A program made the position numbers and the translations under genes. From Aequorivita sp. CIP111184 (lineage in GTDB: Bacteria; Bacteroidota; Bacteroidia; Flavobacteriales; Flavobacteriaceae): a stretch of 64,000 nt of DNA. Of the stretch, positions 1 through 8,015 are shown in pieces. Where the stretch lies: the NCBI RefSeq assembly GCF_900489465.1, contig NZ_UEFQ01000015.1, positions 186,001 to 250,000 of the forward strand. Reading direction: 5' to 3'. A model generated the notes under the pieces. That model worked only from the letters and a program-made list of their open reading frames with translations, was not told the DNA's origin and did not search any database. Positions within the stretch are counted from its first letter, which is position 1. Each line of letters opens with the position of its first letter.

Positions 1-677
1 TTTTGTGCCAAATATTTTTCGAAAACATCGTGTCTCGCAGATGTCAATCCATTACTGCCCATTCCACCATTATACTCCTTTTCATAAGTTGCTTGACCAA
101 ATGAAGCTAGCCCAACAATAACATCGCCGGGTTTAATATTTGCATTATCTACAACTTCACTGCGTTTCATTCGTGCAGTTACAGTAGAGTCCACAATAAT
201 AGTTCTAACGAGATCTCCAACGTCTGCAGTCTCACCACCAGTTGAATGAATAGTTACACCATATTGTTTCATTTCGTTTATCAATTCCTCCGTCCCATTT
301 ATGATTGCAGAAATAACTTCCCCAGAAATAAGATTTTTATTTCGCCCAATGGTCGATGAAAGCATTATATTATCAACTGCACCTACACAAAGCAGGTCAT
401 CAATGTTCATTATCAATGCATCTTGGGCAATACCTTTCCACACAGATAAATCATTAGTTTCTTTCCAATAAGTATAGGCAAGAGAAGATTTAGTACCTGC
501 GCCATCAGCGTGCATTATTAAGCAATAATCATCATCACCTGTAAGGTAGTCGGGAACAATTTTGCAGAATGCTTTTGGAAAAAGGCCTTTATCTACATTT
601 TTTATGGCATTATGCACATCTTCTTTTCCTGCAGAAACGCCTCTTTGCGCATAACGTTTTGAAATCTCTTTACTCAT
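1..677 (-). CDS. purM: Phosphoribosylformylglycinamidine cyclo-ligase (AIR synthase), 3' end cut by window edge
   Basis: Reading the minus strand from the ATG at 677 gives [20 protein letters not shown] and continues open to the window edge, about 225 residues. The ADGAGTKSS segment is the glycine-rich nucleotide-binding stretch of Pur[21 protein letters not shown] and the [11 protein letters not shown] segment also match the longer Bacteroidetes form of the family. The enzyme closes FGAM to aminoimidazole ribonucleotide in cytosolic purine synthesis. The C-terminal part (ATP-grasp-like AIRS_C domain) lies outside the window. The gene sits downstream of the curli operon but is separated from it by a strong hairpin terminator, so it is probably transcribed separately. 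Confidence 0.95.
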   Translation of the reverse strand, partial: MSKEISKRYAQRGVSAGKEDVHNAIKNVDKGLFPKAFCKIVPDYLTGDDDYCLIMHADGAGTKSSLAYTYWKETNDLSVWKGIAQDALIMNIDDLLCVGAVDNIMLSSTIGRNKNLISGEVISAIINGTEELINEMKQYGVTIHSTGGETADVGDLVRTIIVDSTVTARMKRSEVVDNANIKPGDVIVGLASFGQATYEKEYNGGMGSNGLTSARHDVFEKYLAQ

Positions 678-707
678 TGGATATTGTTAAGTTGCAAAAG
701 TACGGAT

Positions 708-737
708 TAAAAAAAAGCCCACAAAGGTGGGCTTTTT
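708..737 (-). terminator. Intrinsic terminator after the curli operon
   Basis: GCCCAC (717-722), loop AAAG, GTGGGC (727-732), with an A-run at 708-716 that reads as a U-tract on the minus strand. It lies just past the stop of the last curli-operon gene (758) and before purM. A T-run on the plus side makes it symmetrical. Confidence 0.85.
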
Positions 738-757
738 AGTTTTGTTGAATTTATGTT

Positions 758-2290
758 TTATTCCCAATCGGGCATAAAAGAATTTGTGAATAATAACTGG
801 TCATCCTGAGCTTGTTGATCAAAAAATTGAGAGTAAATAGCAGGTATGGCTCCAAAGTTATTTTTCACTCGGGTAAATATAACACCGCCTTCGGAAGGTG
901 AAAACTTTGCATCCAAATTGTTTTCTCCGATTAAAACATCTGTTTCGAATTCTACTGGTTGATCAGGCTGTCCAATCGTATAAAGAAAAATACGACTATT
1001 AAAAATTTTATAAGAAGAGTTTTGTGCTCCATCAATGTCCCGAGTATATAATACTTTATCCGCATTTGCGGAAATATCTATTCCTCCTGCGGCACCTAGA
1101 ACATTCTCAAGAATTATTGTTTCCTCTGAATCGGGTTCAAGTGTTGCTGTATAAATACGCACATTATATCCATTGGAGCTATTCGTTTTTAATAAAACCA
1201 AATTATCATCAAATTCTGGAACGGCAACTTCTGAAATAAATGCTCCGTCGCTTGTAGTGTATTCTAATTTAAATCCACTTCCATCTGAGTTTATGGAATA
1301 TAATTTATCAAAATGCGGATAATAAATTTTACTATCATTTTGTGCCCAAGTAAATTCCAATTCTTCAGTTCTGAAACCTGCTACGGGTTTTTGACCTGTA
1401 ATTTTCCTTACATCAGTTCCATCAAAATTCATAGTGAAAATATGCGTATTGCCGCCTGAATTTCTTAAAAAAGCAATTTTATTAAGTATATTACTTTTTT
1501 TAGGTCTAAAACTATTCAAATTTTCACTTGTAAGCTGCAGCACATTAAAATCAGGAATTGTATTTCCACCAGTTACGGTGTCACTTTTGGCTCCAGAATA
1601 TATTACGAGATTTCCGCTTTTTTCTTTTACAAATAAGTAAGGATTGTTCGGTAAGGTTAATGTTTTGAACTCACTAATTAAAGAACTGACGGGATCGTTA
1701 GTATCATCGGTTACGGTTATTTGCCAAAAATATTTGGTTGCCAATTGCAGATTGCTTACTGTATATGTTGTGTCTTGCCCCACTACAATTTCCTGCATCT
1801 CGTCTGTACTTCCGTTTCTTAAATTCAAGGTATAAGTAAGTTCATCATTTTCGGGATCGGAGGCTTGCCAAATAAATTGTACTTCAAGCGGTAGCTCTTC
1901 CGCTCCATCTTCCGGAGATACTAAAATGGGAACAGAGGGTGGATTGTTATCTGAATTGGCAAGCGAAAGTTCAAAGGCAACTACAGCAGTCACTGCCTCA
2001 GTAACCGTAGTAGATTCAAAACCTGCTGCATATCCATTCAATTCTGCCTGTACAGAGTAATCATCAACAATTACATCATTCAGCCTAAATCTACCCACTG
2101 AATCTGTAAAAACTGTGGTTGAAGCTGGATTGGTGGTTATTTTTACATTTTCTAGCGCTGCACCAGTTATTTTATCTGTAACCTTTCCAGAAATGCTTCC
2201 CTTTAGCACAACATCTAACGTGTCTTCACTACAACTAAGTATCAGAAGGAAGAAACTCACTAAAAACAAGGTTATATATTTTTTCATCAT
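758..2290 (-). CDS. Lipoprotein with carboxypeptidase-regulatory, fibronectin-III-like and beta-propeller regions; last gene of the curli operon
   Basis: The 510-residue product begins with a lipoprotein signal (LLILSC, lipidated Cys about residue 20). Residues ~30-108 resemble a carboxypeptidase regulatory-like domain (GKVTDKITGAALENVKI). Residues ~115-212 resemble a fibronectin type III fold (PPSVPILVSPEDGAEE). From ~215 to the end there are repeated strands of the TolB/PD40 propeller kind (IFTMNFDGTDVRKIT, LYSINSDGSGFKLEY). It starts 18 nt after the csgG stop, so it is almost certainly co-transcribed with the secretion genes. The role is unknown. A surface lipoprotein that handles or anchors curli is an inference from position only. 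No catalytic residues were recognised. Confidence 0.8.
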   Translation of the reverse strand: MMKKYITLFLVSFFLLILSCSEDTLDVVLKGSISGKVTDKITGAALENVKITTNPASTTVFTDSVGRFRLNDVIVDDYSVQAELNGYAAGFESTTVTEAVTAVVAFELSLANSDNNPPSVPILVSPEDGAEELPLEVQFIWQASDPENDELTYTLNLRNGSTDEMQEIVVGQDTTYTVSNLQLATKYFWQITVTDDTNDPVSSLISEFKTLTLPNNPYLFVKEKSGNLVIYSGAKSDTVTGGNTIPDFNVLQLTSENLNSFRPKKSNILNKIAFLRNSGGNTHIFTMNFDGTDVRKITGQKPVAGFRTEELEFTWAQNDSKIYYPHFDKLYSINSDGSGFKLEYTTSDGAFISEVAVPEFDDNLVLLKTNSSNGYNVRIYTATLEPDSEETIILENVLGAAGGIDISANADKVLYTRDIDGAQNSSYKIFNSRIFLYTIGQPDQPVEFETDVLIGENNLDAKFSPSEGGVIFTRVKNNFGAIPAIYSQFFDQQAQDDQLLFTNSFMPDWE

Positions 2291-2308
2291 TAGGTTTTTA
2301 TTTAATAA

Positions 2309-3691
2309 TTATAACTTAAAATAATAATTTAAGCCAACACCAAAATTATAGTAAAAATCGTTTCTTTTTCCTTGAACAGCTTTCTCAAGCTTATCTGTAA
2401 AAACAAGATTATGTTCTCCAAATACTTTAATCCCAACTTTATTTGAAATAAAATATTCCAGACCTACTCCATATTGAACTTTGAAAAAGGGTTCTCCCGT
2501 TTTAAATTCAAAATCATTAAACGGATCTAAGAGACTTATTATTACTCCAGAACCAGCATAAATAAATGGCGTTAATTTATCATTGGGCAATAATGCAAAT
2601 TGACCGTTTAAATCTGCACTTGCAAAAATATTTCTATATTGTCTTCCATTATCAATACGAAAAACAGAGGCTTTAAGACCTACATTGAAATACCTCCCAA
2701 AATATCTTTGATATTCTAAACGCCCTAAAAACCCTATGTCTTGCGTTGAATAATCATTGTCAGGTAAATTACCTCCTACTGAAATTCCCAAAGCGTTTTG
2801 GGCTTGCCTACTTACTTGCAATCTATCAAAAAGTAGCGTGGATTCATCCTTTTCTTTTTCTGCAACATAATCTGCAACCAATTGATCATTTACTTCCTTA
2901 CCACCTTGAGTGCTCCAAAATTGTTTTTGAATACCTTCAATAATTAGATCGTGAACCGCCTTTTCAATAGCGTCTTTCATTGCAAGTTGCACAGGTTCAT
3001 TTTGTGTTATACCAGTTTCAGCTTCTAACAATCTTTGGAATTTTACAAAACGAAAAAAACTAGCATCAATAGCCTGTGAAAGGATTGTTTTGGAAACATA
3101 TACAGTTTTCAAAATTTCTCCATTACTTGTAGATACTGCCCGAAGATAAACAGTTATTCTATCCTGTCTATATTTTGATGAACCTCCCAAGCCAAAGTAG
3201 CGTGCTCCTAACCCTCCGGTGATAATATTTGTGTCATAAGAAATAACTCCTCCTTCCAGGATTAAACCCGCGTACAACAATGGCGGGAGTGGTGGTTCAT
3301 TGGGATTTAAGTTTTTAATATATTCTTGTTTGGTGTTTCTTATAATGTTGCGTTCTGTAGAAAGATTATTCAAATTCTCTCTTTCTATTGGTATAAACCA
3401 TCCAGAATCTTCCAATGCTTTTATTAGCATAGTAGTACCGCCTTGTGAAACTGCCGTACTAAAAGTGCTACCATTTTCAACTGCTTTATATTGACCAGTC
3501 TGATCGCTAAAATTATAAACGGCCACTTCAACTGGCTGTGAAGCAGGCGGCAAATCTAAAAGTGTTTTTGTAGATTTAGAAAACTCTCCAGTTCTTGAAG
3601 GCTCCTGAAATACGGGCTGGTTAAAAAAAGCCGCACAGGATGAAAATAGAAAAATTCCCAATAACGAAATTGCTTTATAAAATATCTTCAT
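2309..3691 (-). CDS. csgG: Curli secretion channel CsgG with an extra C-terminal beta-barrel-like domain
   Basis: The 460-residue lipoprotein (lipobox FSSC, Cys 19) forms the outer-membrane pore that exports curlin subunits. Residues ~50-260 follow E. coli CsgG closely: VYNFSDQTGQYK, FSTAVSQGGTTML, DSGWFIPIERENL, GGLGARYFGLG, SKTILSQAIDASFFRF, QRLLEAETG. E. coli CsgG has 277 residues. This one continues for ~160 residues more (about 300-460) with alternating hydrophobic/aromatic strands (YQRYFGRYFNVGLKASVF, FKVQYGVGLEYFISNKVG) and ends GVGLNYYFKL, typical of an outer-membrane barrel with a terminal aromatic strand. It lies 9 nt after csgF. CsgG identity is certain; the nature of the tail is inferred from strand pattern. 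Confidence 0.95.
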   Translation of the reverse strand: MKIFYKAISLLGIFLFSSCAAFFNQPVFQEPSRTGEFSKSTKTLLDLPPASQPVEVAVYNFSDQTGQYKAVENGSTFSTAVSQGGTTMLIKALEDSGWFIPIERENLNNLSTERNIIRNTKQEYIKNLNPNEPPLPPLLYAGLILEGGVISYDTNIITGGLGARYFGLGGSSKYRQDRITVYLRAVSTSNGEILKTVYVSKTILSQAIDASFFRFVKFQRLLEAETGITQNEPVQLAMKDAIEKAVHDLIIEGIQKQFWSTQGGKEVNDQLVADYVAEKEKDESTLLFDRLQVSRQAQNALGISVGGNLPDNDYSTQDIGFLGRLEYQRYFGRYFNVGLKASVFRIDNGRQYRNIFASADLNGQFALLPNDKLTPFIYAGSGVIISLLDPFNDFEFKTGEPFFKVQYGVGLEYFISNKVGIKVFGEHNLVFTDKLEKAVQGKRNDFYYNFGVGLNYYFKL

Positions 3692-3700
3692 GAAATGTTT

Positions 3701-4117
3701 TTAATTTGGGACAATAACTTGTGTTTCTTCACCATTAGACGTGTCTAGAATATTTATAACCAACCCTTCATCAGATTGGAATATCTCAACATTCAATGTG
3801 CCATAGGTAAATGTGCCTTCTTGATCAAGATTCCCTAAGCCTCCCAATTGTTGTTGTAAAAGAATTCGAGAAATCTGACTTAAAACTTGTCTATTTAGAT
3901 TTGCGCCAAACTGCTCTAATTCAGATTGTTGATTGCTTGCGTTAGCGGGGGCTGTAAGTTTATTCTGCGAAGTTGCGGAACTTAACAACCAGTTATAATT
4001 AAATGTATCTCCTCCAAAAGCTGGATTTAATGGACTATATGAAAATTGTTGGGCAAAGCCCATTGAACAAAAGAAAAAAAGTATAACTGCGGTAAAAAGT
4101 AGTTTTGGTGCTTTCAT
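3701..4117 (-). CDS. csgF: Curli assembly factor CsgF
   Basis: The 138-residue secreted protein has a signal peptide ending near FAQ (residue 23). The mature N-terminus QFSYSPLNPAFGGD carries the NPxFGG motif that in E. coli CsgF inserts into the CsgG pore. LLSSATSQNKL matches the E. coli LLNSAQAQNS helix. The C-terminal ~40 residues (TFTYGTLNVEIF, TSNGEETQVIV) form the expected beta-rich domain. CsgF couples secretion to nucleation at the cell surface. The ATG at 4117 follows the csgE stop by one base, and csgG starts 9 nt downstream. Confidence 0.93.
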   Translation of the reverse strand: MKAPKLLFTAVILFFFCSMGFAQQFSYSPLNPAFGGDTFNYNWLLSSATSQNKLTAPANASNQQSELEQFGANLNRQVLSQISRILLQQQLGGLGNLDQEGTFTYGTLNVEIFQSDEGLVINILDTSNGEETQVIVPN

Positions 4118-4118
4118 C

Positions 4119-4922
4119 TTAATATCGGGTTAAGGTATTGTCGCCTTGTTTTTGTAATTGTTGAAGATACGAAATTGAGCGGTCTAAAGCTGTAGTAGCC
4201 ATACTTTGTAAAAAAGATTTTTTAGGTTGCGAAAAAAACTGCCAAACCAACTGATCATCAATTTTTACGGAAATTCTTGTATTACGAAATCTCCCAGGCA
4301 CTTCCTCTATGAAAATATTTTTTTCAGTTTTTATTTGTCGATTATAGTATTCTGCATAGAAGTATTTATAAAAATCACGACCTGCTTTTGTAATTGTTTT
4401 TTCTAAAACAAGGCCGTCGAGAATAATACCGTCTTGTGGAGCAGCTTGATCTGAGCCTCCTTTGTTTTCTTCTTTTAGAGCTGATTTATCCACTACAACC
4501 TCTTGATTCCCTCCTTCTGAGTTCAATTCTATTCGATCTTGACCTACAGGCTTTCCATCACTATCATATAAAATAAGTGCTAATATTATTTTTCCTTCTT
4601 CATTGTAATTGATTGCGACAGAAGAAAGTACTATTTTATCATTTCCTTTTAAAAAAAAAAGATTGGACTGATTACTTTTTGAAACATTATTGTTTACATC
4701 TGTTTTATAAACTATAAAGTCATATTTCAAATTAACATCGGTTGGCGTTAAATTTTCAGCGGTTGCTGTAAAAGTGAAGAACTCACTATCTTGTTTAACG
4801 TAGATTTTACCAACAAACTCTTTATTGTAGAATTGTGCTGTTGCACTAAAACCTATTGTAAGGATTAGTATAGCAGCAAAATGTTTTAGAAAATTTTGTT
4901 TATTTATTTTGATTAGGTTCAT
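4119..4922 (-). CDS. csgE: CsgE-domain curli specificity factor with an N-terminal CsgC/CsgH-like domain
   Basis: The product has 267 residues against about 129 for E. coli CsgE. After a signal peptide (to about SATAQ, residue 30), residues ~36-133 form a beta-rich domain whose pattern (FTFTATAENLTP, FLKGNDKIVLSSVAINY, KIILALILYDSDGKPVGQDR) resembles the CsgC/CsgH amyloid-inhibiting chaperones. A low-complexity linker (134-166) leads into a clear CsgE domain (168-258): LEKTITKAGRDFYKYF, IFIEEVPGRFRNTRISVKID, FQS-like QFFSQPKKSFLQSM. CsgE caps the periplasmic mouth of CsgG and selects substrates. The ATG directly abuts the TAA of the curlin gene upstream (TAAATG). CsgE is secure; CsgC/H kinship is inferred from pattern. 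Confidence 0.88.
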   Translation of the reverse strand: MNLIKINKQNFLKHFAAILILTIGFSATAQFYNKEFVGKIYVKQDSEFFTFTATAENLTPTDVNLKYDFIVYKTDVNNNVSKSNQSNLFFLKGNDKIVLSSVAINYNEEGKIILALILYDSDGKPVGQDRIELNSEGGNQEVVVDKSALKEENKGGSDQAAPQDGIILDGLVLEKTITKAGRDFYKYFYAEYYNRQIKTEKNIFIEEVPGRFRNTRISVKIDDQLVWQFFSQPKKSFLQSMATTALDRSISYLQQLQKQGDNTLTRY

Positions 4923-5459
4923 TTAAAAATAACTTCTAACTATAATGGTAGGGGATGCCTCAGATTGTTTAAATTTCAAAGATTTAGTGAGTTCATTCAC
5001 TCCGTTTCTTTCAAAATTTAAATTGTCACCATTTTGAATAAGATCTAAAGATATATCTTCATTTGGAGCATTTACATAATCTTTTATTTTATTGTTATTT
5101 CCATTCTGTACAAGATCAGCAATTGCTGTGTTTGCCACATAATCTAATTGGGTATCATTAGAGTTTCCATTTTGCAGCAAATTTATTTCGCTAGCATTTG
5201 TGGTACTTCTGATACTGGCGGTATTAAAATCTCCAATCTGCCTTACAAATACGGAATTACCTTCAACAGTTGCGTTTTTGGGATTTGGCGCACCAATAAT
5301 TCCTAAGTTAGCCAAAAGTTCAGGTGTTACATTTTGGCCTTGCAACACAACCTGTTTTCCATCAGTATTATTATTTTCCTTATAAGTTTGAGCTGGCGCT
5401 ACTTGTATAATTGATAAGAAAAGAAACCCGAAAGCTAAATTTTTAAATAATGTCTTCAT
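4923..5459 (-). CDS. Small curlin-repeat protein, possible CsgB-type nucleator
   Basis: The 178-residue secreted protein (signal peptide to about VAPAQ, residue 24) has a non-repetitive N-terminal third. Four curlin-like units follow: VFVRQIGDFNTASI, INLLQNGNSNDTQL, ADLVQNGNNNKIKD and LDLIQNGDNLNFER. It ends in a basic/aromatic tail (SLKFKQ..IIVRSYF) that breaks the repeat pattern, as the last repeat of E. coli CsgB does. It is first in the csgE-csgF-csgG operon, with its stop abutting the csgE start. Small size, few repeats and operon position suggest the surface nucleator or minor subunit; this is inference. Confidence 0.8.
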   Translation of the reverse strand: MKTLFKNLAFGFLFLSIIQVAPAQTYKENNNTDGKQVVLQGQNVTPELLANLGIIGAPNPKNATVEGNSVFVRQIGDFNTASIRSTTNASEINLLQNGNSNDTQLDYVANTAIADLVQNGNNNKIKDYVNAPNEDISLDLIQNGDNLNFERNGVNELTKSLKFKQSEASPTIIVRSYF

Positions 5460-5515
5460 AACGCGAAATTTAATTATTCATATTGTATTTATCTATTTTT
5501 TAAAACCATATAACT

Positions 5516-5523
5516 CAAAGACA
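5516..5523 (-). promoter_or_regulatory. Possible promoter -7 element for the csg(B)EFG operon
   Basis: CAAAGACA reads TGTCTTTG on the minus strand, one mismatch from the Bacteroidetes -7 element TAnnTTTG. It lies 57 nt upstream of the first operon gene and downstream of a terminator, so some promoter is needed here. No convincing -33 element is seen. Confidence 0.3.
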
Positions 5524-5580
5524 ATAAGTTATACCGGCATTGATTTAAACTGCACTAAAGATATTAAATTTATTATAAAA

Positions 5581-5608
5581 GGAGGGCATAAAACTGCCCT
5601 CCTTTTTT
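5581..5608 (-). terminator. Intrinsic terminator of the 491-aa curlin gene
   Basis: GGAGGGCA (5581-5588), loop TAAAAC, TGCCCTCC (5595-5602). The flanking AAAA/TTTTTT allows termination on either strand. It lies 30 nt beyond the stop at 5638 and isolates this subunit gene from the secretion operon. Confidence 0.88.
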
Positions 5609-5637
5609 ATTATAAAATTGTATTAACCGAGAGCGGC

Positions 5638-7113
5638 TTAGCAGCCTGGGCATACGTCATCAATGTTCAAACCTGGAACATTGTAATTCTGATTTATATC
5701 CAATGCAGGGTCAAATGCACAGTCAATTCCAGGATTAGTTCCGCTTGGTCCCATTTGAAGTACATTAACTGAATTGTGACCATTTGGCATTCCAACAGGA
5801 GATCCGTTTGGAAGATTTTGAGTTACAGAATAACTGTGACCTCCATCTTGAACTACTAAAATACCATTGTCAATTCCTCTTTGCGCTGTGTTAACAACAT
5901 TCTGATCTCCAATCTGGTGTGTATTAACTTGGTTGCATTCACCTCTCTGAGTTGACATTGCAATGTTGTAATTACCAGTTTGAGTTTGAAAAAGCTTATG
6001 TCCTACACCAAGTTGAGCCACACCGGCCTGATTGTTATTACCATCCTGATCTTGGCGTGCGTAATTAGCTCCACCTGCAGCGCTACCATACGCATTTTGT
6101 TGTATGAAAGCATCGTTTCTATCACCATCTTGATGTTGTTCAGCATAGTTACCTGGAGGATTTTGACTTCCACCACCAAATTGGTGAACTTCAGCTTGGT
6201 TATCGGTACCATCTTGAAATTGGTAAGCAGTTGCACCATAAGAATCTCCATTGAAGCTACCAGTAAGAATATCATCAAGGCTAGTCAATTGACCTAACCA
6301 AATAGAGCCATTAAGAGCCCATCCGTCTCGAACACCATCTCCTTGAGTAACAGAAGCCCAGTTCTGAGACCCCCCTGATGAAGCAGAATTTATTTGAACT
6401 TGTTGCGATTCGTTATCATCACCAAGTTGGTACACTAATGCATTATTTTGAGCACCATTACCGCTTTGGTTTGAGTATGCTTCGTTATCATCACCAGTTT
6501 GATCAATTTGAGCAGCGTGACCTACTGTTCCATTAGGACCACCATTTTGGATACTGAATGCTTTGTTATCATCACCTAATTGGTTGATTAAAGCTTCATT
6601 ATTATCGTAAGTTTGCTTGGTTTTAGCAACGTTGTCATCCCCATCTTGATTGATTTCCGCAGCGTTGTTTTGCGCTTGCTCGTTCGTTCCCTGACGTATC
6701 CACGCCTTATTTCTGGCGCTGCCATCATCATTTAAACCTTGCTTAGTCAGAGCGCTGTTGTAGTCACCCTGTTGGTCAGTAGTAGACTCATTTTCGGTTC
6801 CCTTTTGACGAACTTCAGCATTATTTGCAACTCCACTTGCACTACTTACTGCTCCAATTTGACGAATCCAGGTTAAATTTCCGCCAGCTCCTGACCCATC
6901 AGATTGGTAAGTAGATGCAGATTGATTAGTACCTGCCTGCATTACCTGTACTCGGTTGTCATTACCATTTTGTTGGGATTGACCAGAATTGGCTGTTGGT
7001 GCAGCACCTGGAAGAATACCAATGTGTTCAGCCTGCACTGGAGCCGTAATAACCTGTGCAAAAGCAAAGGACCCAATCATTAGCGCCGCAGCGCTTAAAA
7101 TTAATTTTTTCAT
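5638..7113 (-). CDS. Large curlin-repeat protein (major-subunit type), DDVCPGC C-terminus
   Basis: The 491-residue secreted protein has a signal peptide ending about FAFAQ. The mature part is built from curlin-type units with the core QxGxxNxA (QAGTNQSASTYQ, QDGDDNVAKTKQ, QLGDDNKAFSIQ, QTGDDNEAYSNQ), making it Asn/Gln/Gly rich. E. coli CsgA has five repeats in about 150 residues; this protein is over three times longer. The last ~60 residues leave the repeat pattern and end in NIDDVCPGC, a CxxC tail. The N-terminal QAEHIGILPGAAPTANSGQS block and the tail are shared with the 484-aa paralogue at 8016-9470. It is probably a CsgG-exported amyloid subunit. It has its own promoter region and terminator. 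Confidence 0.88.
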   Translation of the reverse strand: MKKLILSAAALMIGSFAFAQVITAPVQAEHIGILPGAAPTANSGQSQQNGNDNRVQVMQAGTNQSASTYQSDGSGAGGNLTWIRQIGAVSSASGVANNAEVRQKGTENESTTDQQGDYNSALTKQGLNDDGSARNKAWIRQGTNEQAQNNAAEINQDGDDNVAKTKQTYDNNEALINQLGDDNKAFSIQNGGPNGTVGHAAQIDQTGDDNEAYSNQSGNGAQNNALVYQLGDDNESQQVQINSASSGGSQNWASVTQGDGVRDGWALNGSIWLGQLTSLDDILTGSFNGDSYGATAYQFQDGTDNQAEVHQFGGGSQNPPGNYAEQHQDGDRNDAFIQQNAYGSAAGGANYARQDQDGNNNQAGVAQLGVGHKLFQTQTGNYNIAMSTQRGECNQVNTHQIGDQNVVNTAQRGIDNGILVVQDGGHSYSVTQNLPNGSPVGMPNGHNSVNVLQMGPSGTNPGIDCAFDPALDINQNYNVPGLNIDDVCPGC

Positions 7114-7392
7114 AATTAAAAGATTTAAAGATTAATATTTGGTTAAAATAATATTCAGTTTTCAGCAAGGAATTGCTTCCTTGGATCTCAATAAATCATA
7201 ATTAAATGATCTATTGTTATTAAGGGGATGAGTTTTAAAATGTATTTAAAACACATTTTAGAAATAAGGGATACTTTAATTTGATGAATCAATACAGTTA
7301 AATACCAAATGATTCTTTTACTAGGGGGATAGGTTTGTATTTTAACATTTTTGAGGAGAATCGTTTTTGATATTACTACCTCAACGACAATT

Positions 7393-7423
7393 CAAATATG
7401 CAACAAAATATATTAATACACAA
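7393..7423 (-). promoter_or_regulatory. Predicted promoter of the 491-aa curlin gene
   Basis: On the minus strand a TTG (7421-7423) is followed by a 20-nt spacer and CATATTTG (7393-7400), one mismatch from TAnnTTTG. The paralogue has exactly the same arrangement (9734-9764). This would start transcription near 7388, giving a leader of about 275 nt. Confidence 0.5.
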
Positions 7424-7950
7424 GCTGTTACAATCGCAAAACCCTAAATAGGGGGAAAACCCCTTTTTAAAATAGGTTTTTACTTACAAAAAATATTCAT
7501 TTGTTGGATGAAAAACTGAAAATTATCGATGAAGCGCGCAAATATTAAAATTAACAGAAAAGGTTAAAATTTTGTTAAAAATATTTTCGACTGACTTTTA
7601 TGATGTTAAATATATGGATATCTTATTATTAGCAAAATCCATATTATTAAAAACTCCTTGAAAAACACTTTTTTTACTTAGATATTATCTAATATATATG
7701 TAGGAAAAACAAGTTAACCTCTTAAGTATAATTACTCAACCTTAAAGTCAGTCGTATACAAATAGTTGTATATAGAATATAACTACAAATTTTTTAGGTA
7801 TATGATGAGTTAGATGAAAAAAAAAGAGCTATTAACCAATCTAAAACGCCTTCACAATGCATAAAAGCATTTGAATCTTTAGCAAGTAAAGTATAATCTT
7901 TCGTTTTAAAGGACCCGTTTAAAAAACTTAATGTTTTTTAGTAAGTATAT
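7424..7950. other. Intergenic region upstream of the 491-aa curlin gene; conserved distal motifs and possible gene debris
   Basis: No complete gene is seen. TTATCGATGAA (7523-7533) and GTTAAAATTTTGTTAAAAA (7563-7581) recur at matching distances upstream of the 484-aa paralogue, about 100 and 140 bp beyond the promoter. A short hairpin GGGG-AAAA-CCCC with a T-run lies near 7451-7468. An inverted repeat TATACAA-ATAG-TTGTATA lies at 7755-7772. At 7814-7950, short open stretches broken by stops and frame changes could be a decayed gene. Confidence 0.5.
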
Positions 7951-7987
7951 AAAAAAAAGAGAAATGGAAAAACCTCTTCTCTTTTTT
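7951..7987 (-). terminator. Intrinsic terminator of the 484-aa curlin gene
   Basis: AAAAAAGAGAA (7953-7963) pairs with TTCTCTTTTTT (7977-7987). It lies 28 nt beyond the stop at 8016 and is followed on the minus strand by further T residues. The stem is A/T-rich, so it is weaker than its neighbours. Confidence 0.65.
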
Positions 7988-8015
7988 AAAGTATTTGATA
8001 TTCTTATATATAATT

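Noticed and set aside
5980-6297. Open frames on both strands inside the curlin gene
   Set aside because: They follow from the repetitive Asn/Gln/Gly codons of the curlin gene and show no domain, signal or start context of their own.
7441-7470. Small GGGG-AAAA-CCCC hairpin with T-run
   Set aside because: The stem is only 4-5 bp and no gene ends just before it; kept only as a note in the intergenic entry.
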